Shown here piece after piece: positions 26,212 through 34,506 of a stretch of 46,304 bases of DNA. Source of the DNA: Pseudoduganella rivuli (lineage in GTDB: Bacteria > Pseudomonadota > Gammaproteobacteria > Burkholderiales > Burkholderiaceae_D); contig NZ_WKJJ01000036.1 in the NCBI RefSeq assembly GCF_009674485.1, positions 1 through 46,304 of the forward strand, read 5' to 3'. A program made the position numbers and the translations under genes. Each line of letters opens with the position of its first letter. The first letter of the stretch is position 1. A model generated the notes under the pieces. That model had not been told where the DNA came from, made no database searches, and saw only the letters and a program-made list of their open reading frames with translations.

Positions 26212-26646
26212 TTACTGGAACGTTTCCAGCGGCGGCACCTGGCGCGGCTTGCGGTCCGGACCGGTGGCAACGTACGTCAGCGTGGCTTCCGTGACTTTCA
26301 CGATGGACGCCTGCAGGCGGTTGCGCTCCGCATACACTTCGACGTTGACCGTGATCGACGTATTGCCGACCTTGACGATATCCGCATAGAACGACAGCAA
26401 GTCGCCGATGAACACGGGGTTCTTGAACACGAACGAATTCACGGCCACGGTGGCCACGCGGCCATTGGCGCGGCGGGTGGCGGGCAGCGAACCGGCAATG
26501 TCGACCTGGGCCATGATCCAGCCGCCAAACACGTCGCCATACACGTTGGCGTCGGCCGGCGCAGGCATCACGCGCAATTCCGGCATTTTTCCTGGAGGCA
26601 GGCCGCGGCGTTCCGCGGAGGTATCGGGCGTTTCTGGCGTGGTCAT
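26212..26646 (-). CDS. Acyl-CoA thioesterase, YciA-like hotdog protein
   Basis: A 144-aa single-hotdog thioesterase. Motifs NVYGDVFGGWIMAQVDIAG (catalytic Asp region) and the central FKNPVFIGDLLSFYADIVKVGNTSITVNVEVYAER are typical of YciA and broad-range acyl-CoA hydrolases. The start ATG at 26646 has GTGAGAAA upstream. The frame extends far beyond 26646 only as a shadow of the opposing ABC exporter gene. Confidence 0.92.
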   Translation of the reverse strand: MTTPETPDTSAERRGLPPGKMPELRVMPAPADANVYGDVFGGWIMAQVDIAGSLPATRRANGRVATVAVNSFVFKNPVFIGDLLSFYADIVKVGNTSITVNVEVYAERNRLQASIVKVTEATLTYVATGPDRKPRQVPPLETFQ

Positions 26647-26709
26647 GGGATTTTTCTCACAAGGGCTACAATTGAGGGGAAATTGTAAACTACAGGAACC
26701 AGCCCTGCC

Positions 26710-28551
26710 ATGCGCCGCCAGTCTCAAGTCCCCCTCCCGCCGGATCCATCCGGCAAGCCGCCCCGCAGCGACCTTGCCACCCTGAAAACCCTGATGCCCT
26801 ACCTGTGGGTGTACAAATGGCGCGTGCTGGCCGCCCTGGTGGCGCTGGTGGGCGCCAAGCTGGCCAATGTGGGCGTGCCGGTCGTGCTGAAGAAGCTGGT
26901 CGACGACATGACCGTCTCGCCCGATCACCCGCATGCGCTGCTGGTGCTGCCGGTCGGCGCGCTGGTCGCCTATGGATTGCTGCGGCTGTCGACCACGGTG
27001 TTCACGGAATTGCGCGAATTCCTGTTTGCCCGCGTCACGCAGCGCGCTGTGCGTACCATTGCGCTGAAAGTGTTCCGGCACTTGCATTCGCTGTCGCTGC
27101 GTTTCCATCTGAACCGCCAGACCGGCGGCATGACGCGCGACATCGAGCGGGGCACCCGCGGCGTGGGGTCGCTGATTTCGTACACGCTGTTCAACATCCT
27201 GCCCACCCTGGTGGAAATCTCGCTGGTGCTGGGCTACCTGGTGACGCACTACGATATCTGGTTCACCGCCATCACGTTTGCCGCGCTGGCCAGCTACATC
27301 ACGTTCACGGTCATCGTGACGGACTGGCGCACGCACTTCCGCCGCACGATGAACGACCTCGATTCGAAAGCCAACACCAAGGCCATCGATTCGCTGATCA
27401 ATTACGAAACCGTCAAATACTTCGGCAACGAGGATTACGAAGCGAAGCGCTATGACGAAGGCTTGCAGCGCTATGAAGCGGCCGCCGTCAAATCGCAGAC
27501 GTCGCTGTCGTTCCTGAACACGGGCCAGTCGCTGATCATCGCCACCGCCGTCACCTTGATCCTGTGGCGCGCCACGCAGGGCGTCATCGATGGCAAGATG
27601 ACCCTGGGCGACCTGGTGCTGGTCAATGCGTTCATGATCCAGCTGTATATACCGCTGAACTTCCTGGGCGTGATTTACCGCGAAATCAAGCAAAGCCTGG
27701 CGGACATGGAGCGCCTGTTCGGCCTGCTGGACCAGAACCGCGAAGTGGACGATGCGCCCGGCGCGAAACCGCTGGCCACGCATGGCGCGCAAGTGCATTT
27801 TTCGCACGTGGACTTCAGCTATGAAGCCAAGCGCCAGATCCTGTTCGACGTCGACTTCACGATTGCCGCCGGCACCACCACGGCCGTCGTCGGCCACAGC
27901 GGGTCCGGCAAATCCACGTTGTCACGGCTGCTGTACCGCTTCTATGAAGTGGGTTCGGGCGCCATCACCATCGATGGCCAGGATATCCGCTCGGTGACGC
28001 AGCACTCGCTGCGCGATGCGATCGGCATCGTGCCGCAGGACACGGTGCTGTTCAACGACACCATCGAATACAACATCGGTTACGGCAAACCGGGCGCCAC
28101 CAAGGATGACATCGTGGCGGCCGCGCGCGCGGCATCGATTCACGACTTCATCGTTACCTTGCCGGACGGCTATGCGACGGTGGTGGGCGAACGGGGTTTG
28201 AAACTGTCGGGCGGCGAAAAGCAGCGGGTGGCGATTGCCCGCACGTTGCTGAAAAATCCCGCCATTCTGATCTTCGACGAAGCCACGTCCGCGCTGGATT
28301 CAAAAGCGGAACAGGCGATCCAGGCGCAATTGAAAGACATCGCGAAAAACCGCACGACGATGGTGATCGCGCACCGCCTGTCCACCGTGGTGGAGGCGCA
28401 GCAAATCATCGTGCTCGATCACGGCCGCATCGTCGAACGCGGCACGCACCACGCGCTGCTGGCGGCCGACGGCCTGTATGCGCAAATGTGGGCGCGGCAG
28501 CAGGCGCACAAGGATGACGAGGCGGAAGAGGTTTCGCTGCCGATGGCTTAA
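26710..28551 (+). CDS. ATM1-type ABC exporter (half-transporter, membrane domain fused to ATPase)
   Basis: A 613-aa fusion of a six-helix membrane domain (about 25-330) and an ATPase domain (about 365-600). Walker A is GHSGSGKST, the signature LSGGEKQRVAIARTLL, Walker B ILIFDEATSALDS, and the H-loop IAHRLSTV. The membrane part carries RAVRTIALKVFRHLHSLSLRFHLNRQTG and INYETVKYFGNEDYE, typical of the ABCB7/Atm1 group. These export glutathione-linked metals or persulfides and form homodimers. It diverges from the thioesterase. Its stop overlaps the IclR gene stop on the other strand in the shared bases TTAA (28548-28551). Confidence 0.93.
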   Translation: MRRQSQVPLPPDPSGKPPRSDLATLKTLMPYLWVYKWRVLAALVALVGAKLANVGVPVVLKKLVDDMTVSPDHPHALLVLPVGALVAYGLLRLSTTVFTELREFLFARVTQRAVRTIALKVFRHLHSLSLRFHLNRQTGGMTRDIERGTRGVGSLISYTLFNILPTLVEISLVLGYLVTHYDIWFTAITFAALASYITFTVIVTDWRTHFRRTMNDLDSKANTKAIDSLINYETVKYFGNEDYEAKRYDEGLQRYEAAAVKSQTSLSFLNTGQSLIIATAVTLILWRATQGVIDGKMTLGDLVLVNAFMIQLYIPLNFLGVIYREIKQSLADMERLFGLLDQNREVDDAPGAKPLATHGAQVHFSHVDFSYEAKRQILFDVDFTIAAGTTTAVVGHSGSGKSTLSRLLYRFYEVGSGAITIDGQDIRSVTQHSLRDAIGIVPQDTVLFNDTIEYNIGYGKPGATKDDIVAAARAASIHDFIVTLPDGYATVVGERGLKLSGGEKQRVAIARTLLKNPAILIFDEATSALDSKAEQAIQAQLKDIAKNRTTMVIAHRLSTVVEAQQIIVLDHGRIVERGTHHALLAADGLYAQMWARQQAHKDDEAEEVSLPMA

Positions 28552-29315
28552 AGCTGGTTGATCAGCGCGTTGGCCGCCTCTTGCAACACCGGCAACACCC
28601 GCGCCAGTGCCTGTTCGCGGCTCTCGCTGCCGATCGGCGTGCTGACGCTGAGCGCCGCCACGGTCCGTCCGTGGCGGTCATGCAGCGGCACCGCGATGCC
28701 CCGTATGCCGATCTGTAACTGCTGCTCGATGACGGCATAGCCATGTTGCCGCGCGGCGGCGATTTCCTCGTACAGCTGGGCCGGACTGGTGATGGTGTAC
28801 GGCGTGAATGGCACCAGGGTCGACCCGGCCAGCCATTCCCGCACCGATTCCTCGGGCAGCGCCGCCAGCATGGCAATCCCGGGCGACGCCAGTTGCGCCG
28901 GCGCCCGCGCGCCCAGCACGTAGCCGGTCGCCATCACGCGGTTGCTGCCATTCCTGGCGATGAACACCAGTTCCCACCCATCGAGCACGCTGGCATAGAC
29001 GAATTCATTGAGCGCCACGCTGGCCCGTTCCAGGAACGGCCGCAGCAGCCGGGGCAGTTCCGCGGAATCGAAGTAAGACCATCCCACCCGCAGCACGCGG
29101 GGCGTCAGCCCGAATTGCATGCCATCGCGGTACAGATAGCCCAGGTGCTCCAGCGTGCACAGGTAGCGCCGCGCCGCCGTGCGCGTCAGGCCGGTACGGC
29201 GCGCCACTTCCGTCGCCGTCATGCGCGGGTGATCCTTGTCGAACGCTTCCAGGATCGCCAGGCCGCGGTCCAGGCCCGCAATCCAGTCGGCCTGTTTCAG
29301 TGTTTTTTCCGTCAT
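28548..29315 (-). CDS. IclR-family transcriptional regulator
   Basis: A 255-aa regulator. The winged HTH spans about 13-70 (LAILEAFDKDHPRMTATEVARRTGLTRTAARRYLCTLEHLGYL), followed by an effector-binding domain with GIRGIAVPLHDRHGRTVAALSVSTP. It resembles the PcaR/PobR branch that responds to aromatic acids. It is divergent from an MFS carrier and a near-perfect palindrome lies just upstream, so it likely controls that carrier and itself. Start ATG at 29315; weak ribosome site. Confidence 0.9.
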   Translation of the reverse strand: MTEKTLKQADWIAGLDRGLAILEAFDKDHPRMTATEVARRTGLTRTAARRYLCTLEHLGYLYRDGMQFGLTPRVLRVGWSYFDSAELPRLLRPFLERASVALNEFVYASVLDGWELVFIARNGSNRVMATGYVLGARAPAQLASPGIAMLAALPEESVREWLAGSTLVPFTPYTITSPAQLYEEIAAARQHGYAVIEQQLQIGIRGIAVPLHDRHGRTVAALSVSTPIGSESREQALARVLPVLQEAANALINQL

Positions 29316-29333
29316 CGTGAATTTCGTCTGCTT

Positions 29334-29353
29334 ATCGCACGCATGCGTACGAT
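29334..29353. promoter_or_regulatory. Candidate IclR operator, 20-bp inverted repeat
   Basis: ATCGCACGCATGCGTACGAT is symmetric at 18 of 20 positions (a perfect 10-bp core ACGCATGCGT, one mismatch pair, then matching ATCG/CGAT ends). It lies 19 bases upstream of the regulator start and 82 bases upstream of the MFS start. Size and symmetry suit an IclR dimer; binding is inferred. Confidence 0.6.
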
Positions 29354-29435
29354 TAACGCACGTTTTTAAGATCAAGGCGATGTATTTTCGCGCCGCCGCT
29401 TTCTATCATGGAAGCATTCAAACAAGGAGACAACG

Positions 29436-30764
29436 ATGAATCACTGGGTTCCGCCACCGGTCGCACCGTTCCACAGCCAGTCCGTCAGCGCCAGGATCCG
29501 GCGCGCCTTTGCCGTGGGCCGCGTGCGCTGGGGCATGCTGGTGCTGGTGTTTTTCGCCACCACGCTCAATTACATCGACCGCGCCGCACTGGGCGTCCTG
29601 CAACCCGTGCTGTCACAGGCCATGCAGTGGACGGCGCAGGATTACGCCAACATCAATTTCTGGTTCCAGGTCGGCTATGCGCTGGGCTACGTGGTGCAGG
29701 GGCGCATGATCGACAGCTTTGGCGTCAAGCGCACGTTCGCCATCGCCGTCGCGCTGTGGAGCATTGCCGCTGCCGCCCATGGCGTGGCGGCGGGCGCCGT
29801 GGGCTTCATGGTGTGCCGCTTCCTGCTGGGCCTGGCGGAAGCCGCCAATTACCCGTCCTGCGTCAAGACCACGCGGCTGTGGTTCCCTGCCGGCGAACGG
29901 GCCATGGCGGCCGGCATCTTCAATGCGGGCACCAACGTGGGCGCCATGCTCACGCCGCTGCTGGTGCCGCTCATCCTTAACGTATGGGGTTGGCAAGCGG
30001 TGTTCTACGTGGTCGGGTCGGCCGGTGTGCTGTGGCTGGTGTTCTGGCTGCGCCATTATTACGATCCGGAAGCGCATCCAGGCGCCAGCAAGGCGGAGCT
30101 GGCCTATATCGCGGACAAGGGCGACGAAGCGCCTGCCGCCAAACTGCCCTATTCGAAAATCCTCCGGCTGCGCGCCACCTGGGCCTATGCGTTGACCAAC
30201 ATGCTGTCGGCGCCCGTGTTCTGGTTTTACCTGTACTGGCTGCCGCCTTACCTGAACAAGCAATTCAACCTGGGCATCAGCGTTTCCAAGATGGGCATGT
30301 CGCTGATCGTGATTTACCTGATGGCGGACCTGGGTAGCGTGGGCGGCGGCGCGCTGTCGTCGTGGATGATCGGCCGCGGCGTGCCGCCGGTGATGGCGCG
30401 CCTGCGCAGCATGGCCCTGTGCGCACTGTGCATCGTGCCGGTGGTGCTGGCCTCGTCGGCCGACGGGCTGTGGGAAGCGGTCGCGTACATCGCCATCGCG
30501 GTCGGTGCGCACCAGGCGTGGACGGCCAATATGTGGAGCCTGGCGATGGATATGTCGCCAAAGAACGCCGTCAGTTCCGTATTCGGCTTCGGCGGCATGG
30601 TGGGCGCCGTGGGCGGCATGTTCATGACGCAACTGGTCGGCTACGTGCTCACGGTCAGCAATGAAAATTACTCGCTGCTGTTCACCCTGATCCCGTGCGC
30701 GTATTTCGTGGGCTTGCTGTGGATGTGGTGCATGGCGCCGCGCCAGCCTGAAACCGTACGGTAG
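29436..30764 (+). CDS. MFS transporter, anion:cation symporter (ACS) family
   Basis: A 442-aa carrier with 12 membrane helices. ACS family hallmarks are TTLNYIDRAALGVLQPVL in helix 1, GYVVQGRMIDSFGVKR in loop 2-3, and RFLLGLAEAANYPSCVKTTRLWFPAGERAMAAGIFNAG in helices 4-5. Members carry hexuronates, galactonate, phthalate and other organic acids. An AAGGAGA site precedes the start at 29436. The divergent IclR regulator probably induces it in response to the substrate. No catabolic enzyme is adjacent, so the substrate is unknown. Confidence 0.9.
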   Translation: MNHWVPPPVAPFHSQSVSARIRRAFAVGRVRWGMLVLVFFATTLNYIDRAALGVLQPVLSQAMQWTAQDYANINFWFQVGYALGYVVQGRMIDSFGVKRTFAIAVALWSIAAAAHGVAAGAVGFMVCRFLLGLAEAANYPSCVKTTRLWFPAGERAMAAGIFNAGTNVGAMLTPLLVPLILNVWGWQAVFYVVGSAGVLWLVFWLRHYYDPEAHPGASKAELAYIADKGDEAPAAKLPYSKILRLRATWAYALTNMLSAPVFWFYLYWLPPYLNKQFNLGISVSKMGMSLIVIYLMADLGSVGGGALSSWMIGRGVPPVMARLRSMALCALCIVPVVLASSADGLWEAVAYIAIAVGAHQAWTANMWSLAMDMSPKNAVSSVFGFGGMVGAVGGMFMTQLVGYVLTVSNENYSLLFTLIPCAYFVGLLWMWCMAPRQPETVR

Positions 30765-30767
30765 TGC

Positions 30768-30788
30768 TTTTGGGGCCAGGCCCCAAAA
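30768..30788. repeat. Perfect GC-rich palindrome after the MFS gene
   Basis: TTTTGGGGCC and GGCCCCAAAA flank a single central A. It begins three bases after the MFS stop codon. It may act in mRNA 3'-end protection or belong to a dispersed repeat family. Confidence 0.4.
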
Positions 30789-30806
30789 TGTCGACCTTTC
30801 ACTCAT

Positions 30807-30844
30807 AAAAAAACGGCGCCATGTGCTGCACACGGCGCCGTTTT
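30807..30844. terminator. Bidirectional rho-independent terminator
   Basis: ACGGCGCC and GGCGCCGT (30813-30820 with 30834-30841) flank an inner TGTG/CACA stem, with an A run upstream (30807-30813) and TTTT after it. It serves both the MFS gene (plus) and the acyl-CoA ligase operon (minus), whose stop is at 30862. Confidence 0.85.
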
Positions 30845-30861
30845 CGTTGTCGCGGCGAAGC

Positions 30862-32544
30862 TTACGCGGCTTCTTTCGCCTTCGGTTTTTCATCGCGCAG
30901 TTCGCGGCGCAGGATCTTGCCGACGTTGGTCTTCGGCAGTTCGTCGCGGAACTCGATGTATTTCGGCTTCTTGTACGCGGTCAGTTCATTCTTGCAGAAT
31001 TCCTGCAGCGCTTCCGCCGTCAGGTTCGGATCCTTGCGCACCACGAACAGTTTCACGGCTTCGCCGGAATTCTTGTCCGGCACGCCGATGCACGCCACTT
31101 CCAGCACGCCAGGGTGCGACGCCACCACGTTTTCCACTTCGTTCGGATACACGTTGAAACCGGACACCAGGATCATGTCTTTCTTGCGGTCGACAATGCG
31201 GGTATAGCCACGTTCATCCATGATGCCGACGTCGCCCGTCTTGAAGAAGCCATCGGCCGTCATCGACTTCGCAGTTTCTTCCGGACGGTTCCAGTAGCCG
31301 GCCATCACTTGCGGGCCGCGGATCGCGATTTCGCCGGTGGCGCCGATCGGCAAGACATTGCCGTCGTCGTCGAGGATCTGTACTTCGGTCGATGGAATCG
31401 GTACCCCGATGGTGCCCGTGAATTCCTTGATGTCGACGCGGTTGGCCGTGGCCACCGGCGACGTTTCCGACAAGCCGTAGCCTTCGATGATCGGCGTGCC
31501 GGTCAGCTTCAGCCAGCGGTCCGCCACCGCCTGTTGCACGGCCATGCCGCCGCCGTTGCAAATCTTGTAGGACGAGAAGTCCAGCTTGGCGAACTCCGGA
31601 TTATTGAGCAGCGCGTTATACAGCGTGTTCACGGCCGGGAACACGGACACGCGGTATTTCGCCAGTTCCTTGACGAAGCCGGGAATGTCGCGCGGGTTCG
31701 GGATCAGCAGGTTCAAGCCGCCGATACGCATGCTCATGAAGCACGAAATCGTCAGCGAATAAATGTGGTACAGCGGCAGCGCGCCAACGAACACCATTTG
31801 CTCGGAACTCTGCTTGAATTGCAGCCACGCTTCGTTTTGCAGCACGTTCGAGATGATGTTACGGTGCAGCAGCACGGCGCCTTTCGACACGCCCGTGGTG
31901 CCGCCCGTATATTGCAGGAACGCGATGTCATCATGCGTTTGCTTGACGGGCTTCAGCTTCAGGCGCGAACCTTCGGCCAGCACCTGCTTGAACGAGACGG
32001 ATTTCGGCAGCGAATACGCCGGCACCATCTTCTTCACGTTGCGCACGACGAAGTTGACGATCATGCCTTTCAGGCCGCCCAGCAAGTCGCCCATGCTGCC
32101 GACGATGACGTGCTTGACCTTGGTCTGGCCCACCACTTGCTGCACCGTGGTGGCGAAGTTTTCCAGCACGATGATGGCTTCCGCGCCGGAGTCGTTCAAC
32201 TGGTGCGCCAGTTCGCGCGGCGTGTACAGCGGATTGACATTGACCACCACGTAGCCCGCGCGCATGATGCCGGCCATGGCGACCGGATATTGCAGCACGT
32301 TCGGCAGCATGATCGCCACCCGCGCGCCTTTTTGCAGGCCCTTGTTTTGCAGCCAGGCGCCGACGTGCTGCGACAGCGTGTCGACGTCGCGGTACGTCAG
32401 CTTCTTGTCCATGCAGGCATACGCATCACGGTCGGCATAGTTACGGAAAGATTCTTCCAGCAATTGCGTTACTGAGCTGTACTGCGTATTGTCGATCTCC
32501 GCCGGCACGCCTTCGGGATAGGACTTTAACCAGATCTTTTCCAT
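30862..32544 (-). CDS. fadD: Long-chain fatty acid-CoA ligase (downstream paralogue)
   Basis: A 560-aa AMP-forming ligase. The phosphate-binding motif is FLQYTGGTTGVSKGAVLLHRN, with EGYGLSETSPVA and GYTRIVDRKKDMILVSGFNVYPNEVE later, and the catalytic lysine near PKTNVGKILRREL. It activates fatty acids to acyl-CoA via acyl-AMP at the inner face of the membrane. GAGG lies upstream of the start at 32544. It is separated by 38 bases from a very similar ligase gene on the same strand. Confidence 0.95.
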   Translation of the reverse strand: MEKIWLKSYPEGVPAEIDNTQYSSVTQLLEESFRNYADRDAYACMDKKLTYRDVDTLSQHVGAWLQNKGLQKGARVAIMLPNVLQYPVAMAGIMRAGYVVVNVNPLYTPRELAHQLNDSGAEAIIVLENFATTVQQVVGQTKVKHVIVGSMGDLLGGLKGMIVNFVVRNVKKMVPAYSLPKSVSFKQVLAEGSRLKLKPVKQTHDDIAFLQYTGGTTGVSKGAVLLHRNIISNVLQNEAWLQFKQSSEQMVFVGALPLYHIYSLTISCFMSMRIGGLNLLIPNPRDIPGFVKELAKYRVSVFPAVNTLYNALLNNPEFAKLDFSSYKICNGGGMAVQQAVADRWLKLTGTPIIEGYGLSETSPVATANRVDIKEFTGTIGVPIPSTEVQILDDDGNVLPIGATGEIAIRGPQVMAGYWNRPEETAKSMTADGFFKTGDVGIMDERGYTRIVDRKKDMILVSGFNVYPNEVENVVASHPGVLEVACIGVPDKNSGEAVKLFVVRKDPNLTAEALQEFCKNELTAYKKPKYIEFRDELPKTNVGKILRRELRDEKPKAKEAA

Positions 32545-32582
32545 CTATAGCCTCGTGTTGGATGTGTCAATGTAATGTGCGG

Positions 32583-34274
32583 TCAAGCCGCTTTTTTCTT
32601 GTCGCCCTCGTCACGCAAGGCGCGGCGCAGGATCTTGCCGACGTTCGTCTTCGGCAATTCATCGCGGAATTCAATGTATTTCGGTTTCTTGTAGCCGGTC
32701 AGGTTTTCCTTGCAGAACGCCATCAAGGTATCCACCGTCAAATTCGGGTCCTTGCGCACCACGAACACTTTGACGGCTTCACCCGAGTGTTCGTCCGGCA
32801 CGCCAATGCACGCGCATTCCATCACGCCCGGATGGGACGCCACCACGCCTTCCACTTCATTCGGATAGACATTGAAGCCGGACACCAGCACCATGTCTTT
32901 CTTGCGGTCGACGATTTTCACGTAACCCCGCTCGTCCATCACACCCACGTCGCCGGATTTGAAGTAGCCGTCGGCCGTCATGACTTTGGCGGTTTCTTCC
33001 GGCCGCTGCCAGTAGCCCGCCATTACTTGCGGGCCACGGATGGCGATTTCGCCCGGCTGGCCCAGCGGCACTTCCTTGCCGTCGTCGTCCAGGATGGCGA
33101 TGTCCGTCGAGCAGATCGGCAAGCCGATGGTGGCCGTGAATGCGGTACTGTCGCCACGGTTGCAGGTCGCCGTCGGCGCCGTCTCGGACAGGCCGTAGCC
33201 TTCGATGATCGGCACGCCGGTGGCCTTCAGCCATTTGTCGTTGACCGCTTGCTGCACGGCCATGCCGCCGCCGTTGCAAATCTTGAGGCCGGAGAAATCC
33301 AGCTTGGAAAATTCAGGGTGGTTGACCAGCGCGTTGTACAAGGTATTCACGGCCGGCAGCATGCTGAACTTGTACTTGGCCAGTTCCTTGATGAAGCCGC
33401 CGATATCGCGCGGGTTCGGGATCAGGATGTTCAGGGCGCCCATGCGCGTGCCCCACATGGCGCACGCCGTCAGCGCAAAGATGTGGTACAGCGGCAGCGC
33501 GCAGACGATGGTCAGCTGTTCCACCTGCGGCGGCTTTTGCAAGCCCGGCTGCGCCCACGCTTCGTTTTGCAGCAGGTTGGCGACGATATTCCGGTGCGTC
33601 AGGGTCGCGCCCTTGGACACGCCCGTGGTTCCGCCCGTGTATTGCAGGAAGGCCACGTCGGTGGCTTTCAGGTCGACCGGCGTCAGCTTCATGCCGGCGC
33701 CCTGCCCCAGCACGGATTTGAAGCGCACCGCGTTCGGCAGCGAGAAGGCCGGCACCATCTTCTTCACGTTACGCACGACGAAGTTGACGATCGCGCCTTT
33801 CAGGCCGCCCAGCAATTCGCCCATGCTGGCCACGACGATGTGCTTGACCTTGGTGCGCGGCAGGACCTGCTCCAGAGTGGTGGCGAAGTTTTCCAGGATG
33901 ATGATGGCTTCCGCGCCCGAGTCATTGAGCTGGTGTTCCAGTTCGCGGGGCGTGTACAGGGGATTGACGTTGACCACCGTGTAACCGGCGCGCAGGATGG
34001 CGGCAATCGAGATCGGGTATTGCAGGACGTTCGGCATCATGATGGCCACGCGCGCGCCTTTTTTCAGGCCACGGCTTTGCAGCCACGCGCCCAGCTGGCG
34101 CGACATCTTGTCCACGTCGGCATAGGTCAGATACTTGTCCATGCACACGTAGGCGTTGCGGTTTGCGTATTTCTGGAACGATTCTTCCAGCAGGTGTACC
34201 AGCGACCGGTATTGGTCCGGATCGATCTCCGCGGGAACGCCGGGGGGATAGGACTTCAGCCAAATTTTTTCCAT
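32583..34274 (-). CDS. fadD: Long-chain fatty acid-CoA ligase (upstream paralogue)
   Basis: A 563-aa paralogue of the next gene, sharing the N-terminus MEKIWLKSYP.GVPAEID and all adenylate-forming motifs (FLQYTGGTTGVSKGATLTHRN, EGYGLSETAPTA, KIVDRKKDMVLVSGFNVYPNEVE, PKTNVGKILRRAL). The two differ most between about 195 and 300, near the acyl pocket and the gate region, suggesting different chain-length or substrate preference. GAGGCACAG supports the start at 34274. First gene of a two-gene operon. Confidence 0.95.
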   Translation of the reverse strand: MEKIWLKSYPPGVPAEIDPDQYRSLVHLLEESFQKYANRNAYVCMDKYLTYADVDKMSRQLGAWLQSRGLKKGARVAIMMPNVLQYPISIAAILRAGYTVVNVNPLYTPRELEHQLNDSGAEAIIILENFATTLEQVLPRTKVKHIVVASMGELLGGLKGAIVNFVVRNVKKMVPAFSLPNAVRFKSVLGQGAGMKLTPVDLKATDVAFLQYTGGTTGVSKGATLTHRNIVANLLQNEAWAQPGLQKPPQVEQLTIVCALPLYHIFALTACAMWGTRMGALNILIPNPRDIGGFIKELAKYKFSMLPAVNTLYNALVNHPEFSKLDFSGLKICNGGGMAVQQAVNDKWLKATGVPIIEGYGLSETAPTATCNRGDSTAFTATIGLPICSTDIAILDDDGKEVPLGQPGEIAIRGPQVMAGYWQRPEETAKVMTADGYFKSGDVGVMDERGYVKIVDRKKDMVLVSGFNVYPNEVEGVVASHPGVMECACIGVPDEHSGEAVKVFVVRKDPNLTVDTLMAFCKENLTGYKKPKYIEFRDELPKTNVGKILRRALRDEGDKKKAA

Positions 34275-34356
34275 GCTGTGCCTCGTCTCTCGTCATTTTT
34301 TTATGTGGCGCGCGGCGCACAGTGCCGGCGTTGAAAGCTGCTGCAAGCGAAAAATA

Positions 34357-34368
34357 GTACGCTCGTAC
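34357..34368. promoter_or_regulatory. Inverted repeat upstream of the acyl-CoA ligase operon
   Basis: GTACG-CT-CGTAC is an inverted repeat with 5-bp arms in an A/T-rich stretch, 83 bases before the first ligase start. It could be a site for a fatty-acid-responsive regulator. This is inference from position only. Confidence 0.3.
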
Positions 34369-34474
34369 ACAAATACTATGATGATGCTATCGGGCTGCCG
34401 CCCGGTATGCAAGCAGTTTTGTATTTTTTGAACGCCTCCTCTACGGGAAAACCAACGCTTGCCACAGTGTTGTT

Positions 34475-34493
34475 CTTGCTGCGTCGCAGCAAG
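34475..34493. terminator. 9-bp stem downstream of the aminopeptidase gene
   Basis: CTTGCTGCG and CGCAGCAAG flank a single T, 14 bases beyond the aminopeptidase stop. There is no T run on the minus strand, so termination strength is doubtful. Nothing coding was seen in the rest of 34275-34506. Confidence 0.4.
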
Positions 34494-34506
34494 CCCGTCT
34501 GCACAT

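Noticed and set aside
26655..27897. N-terminal extension of the thioesterase frame to over 550 residues
   Set aside because: The extension is antisense to the ABC exporter and rich in His/Gln/Arg; the real start at 26646 has a ribosome site and family N-terminus.
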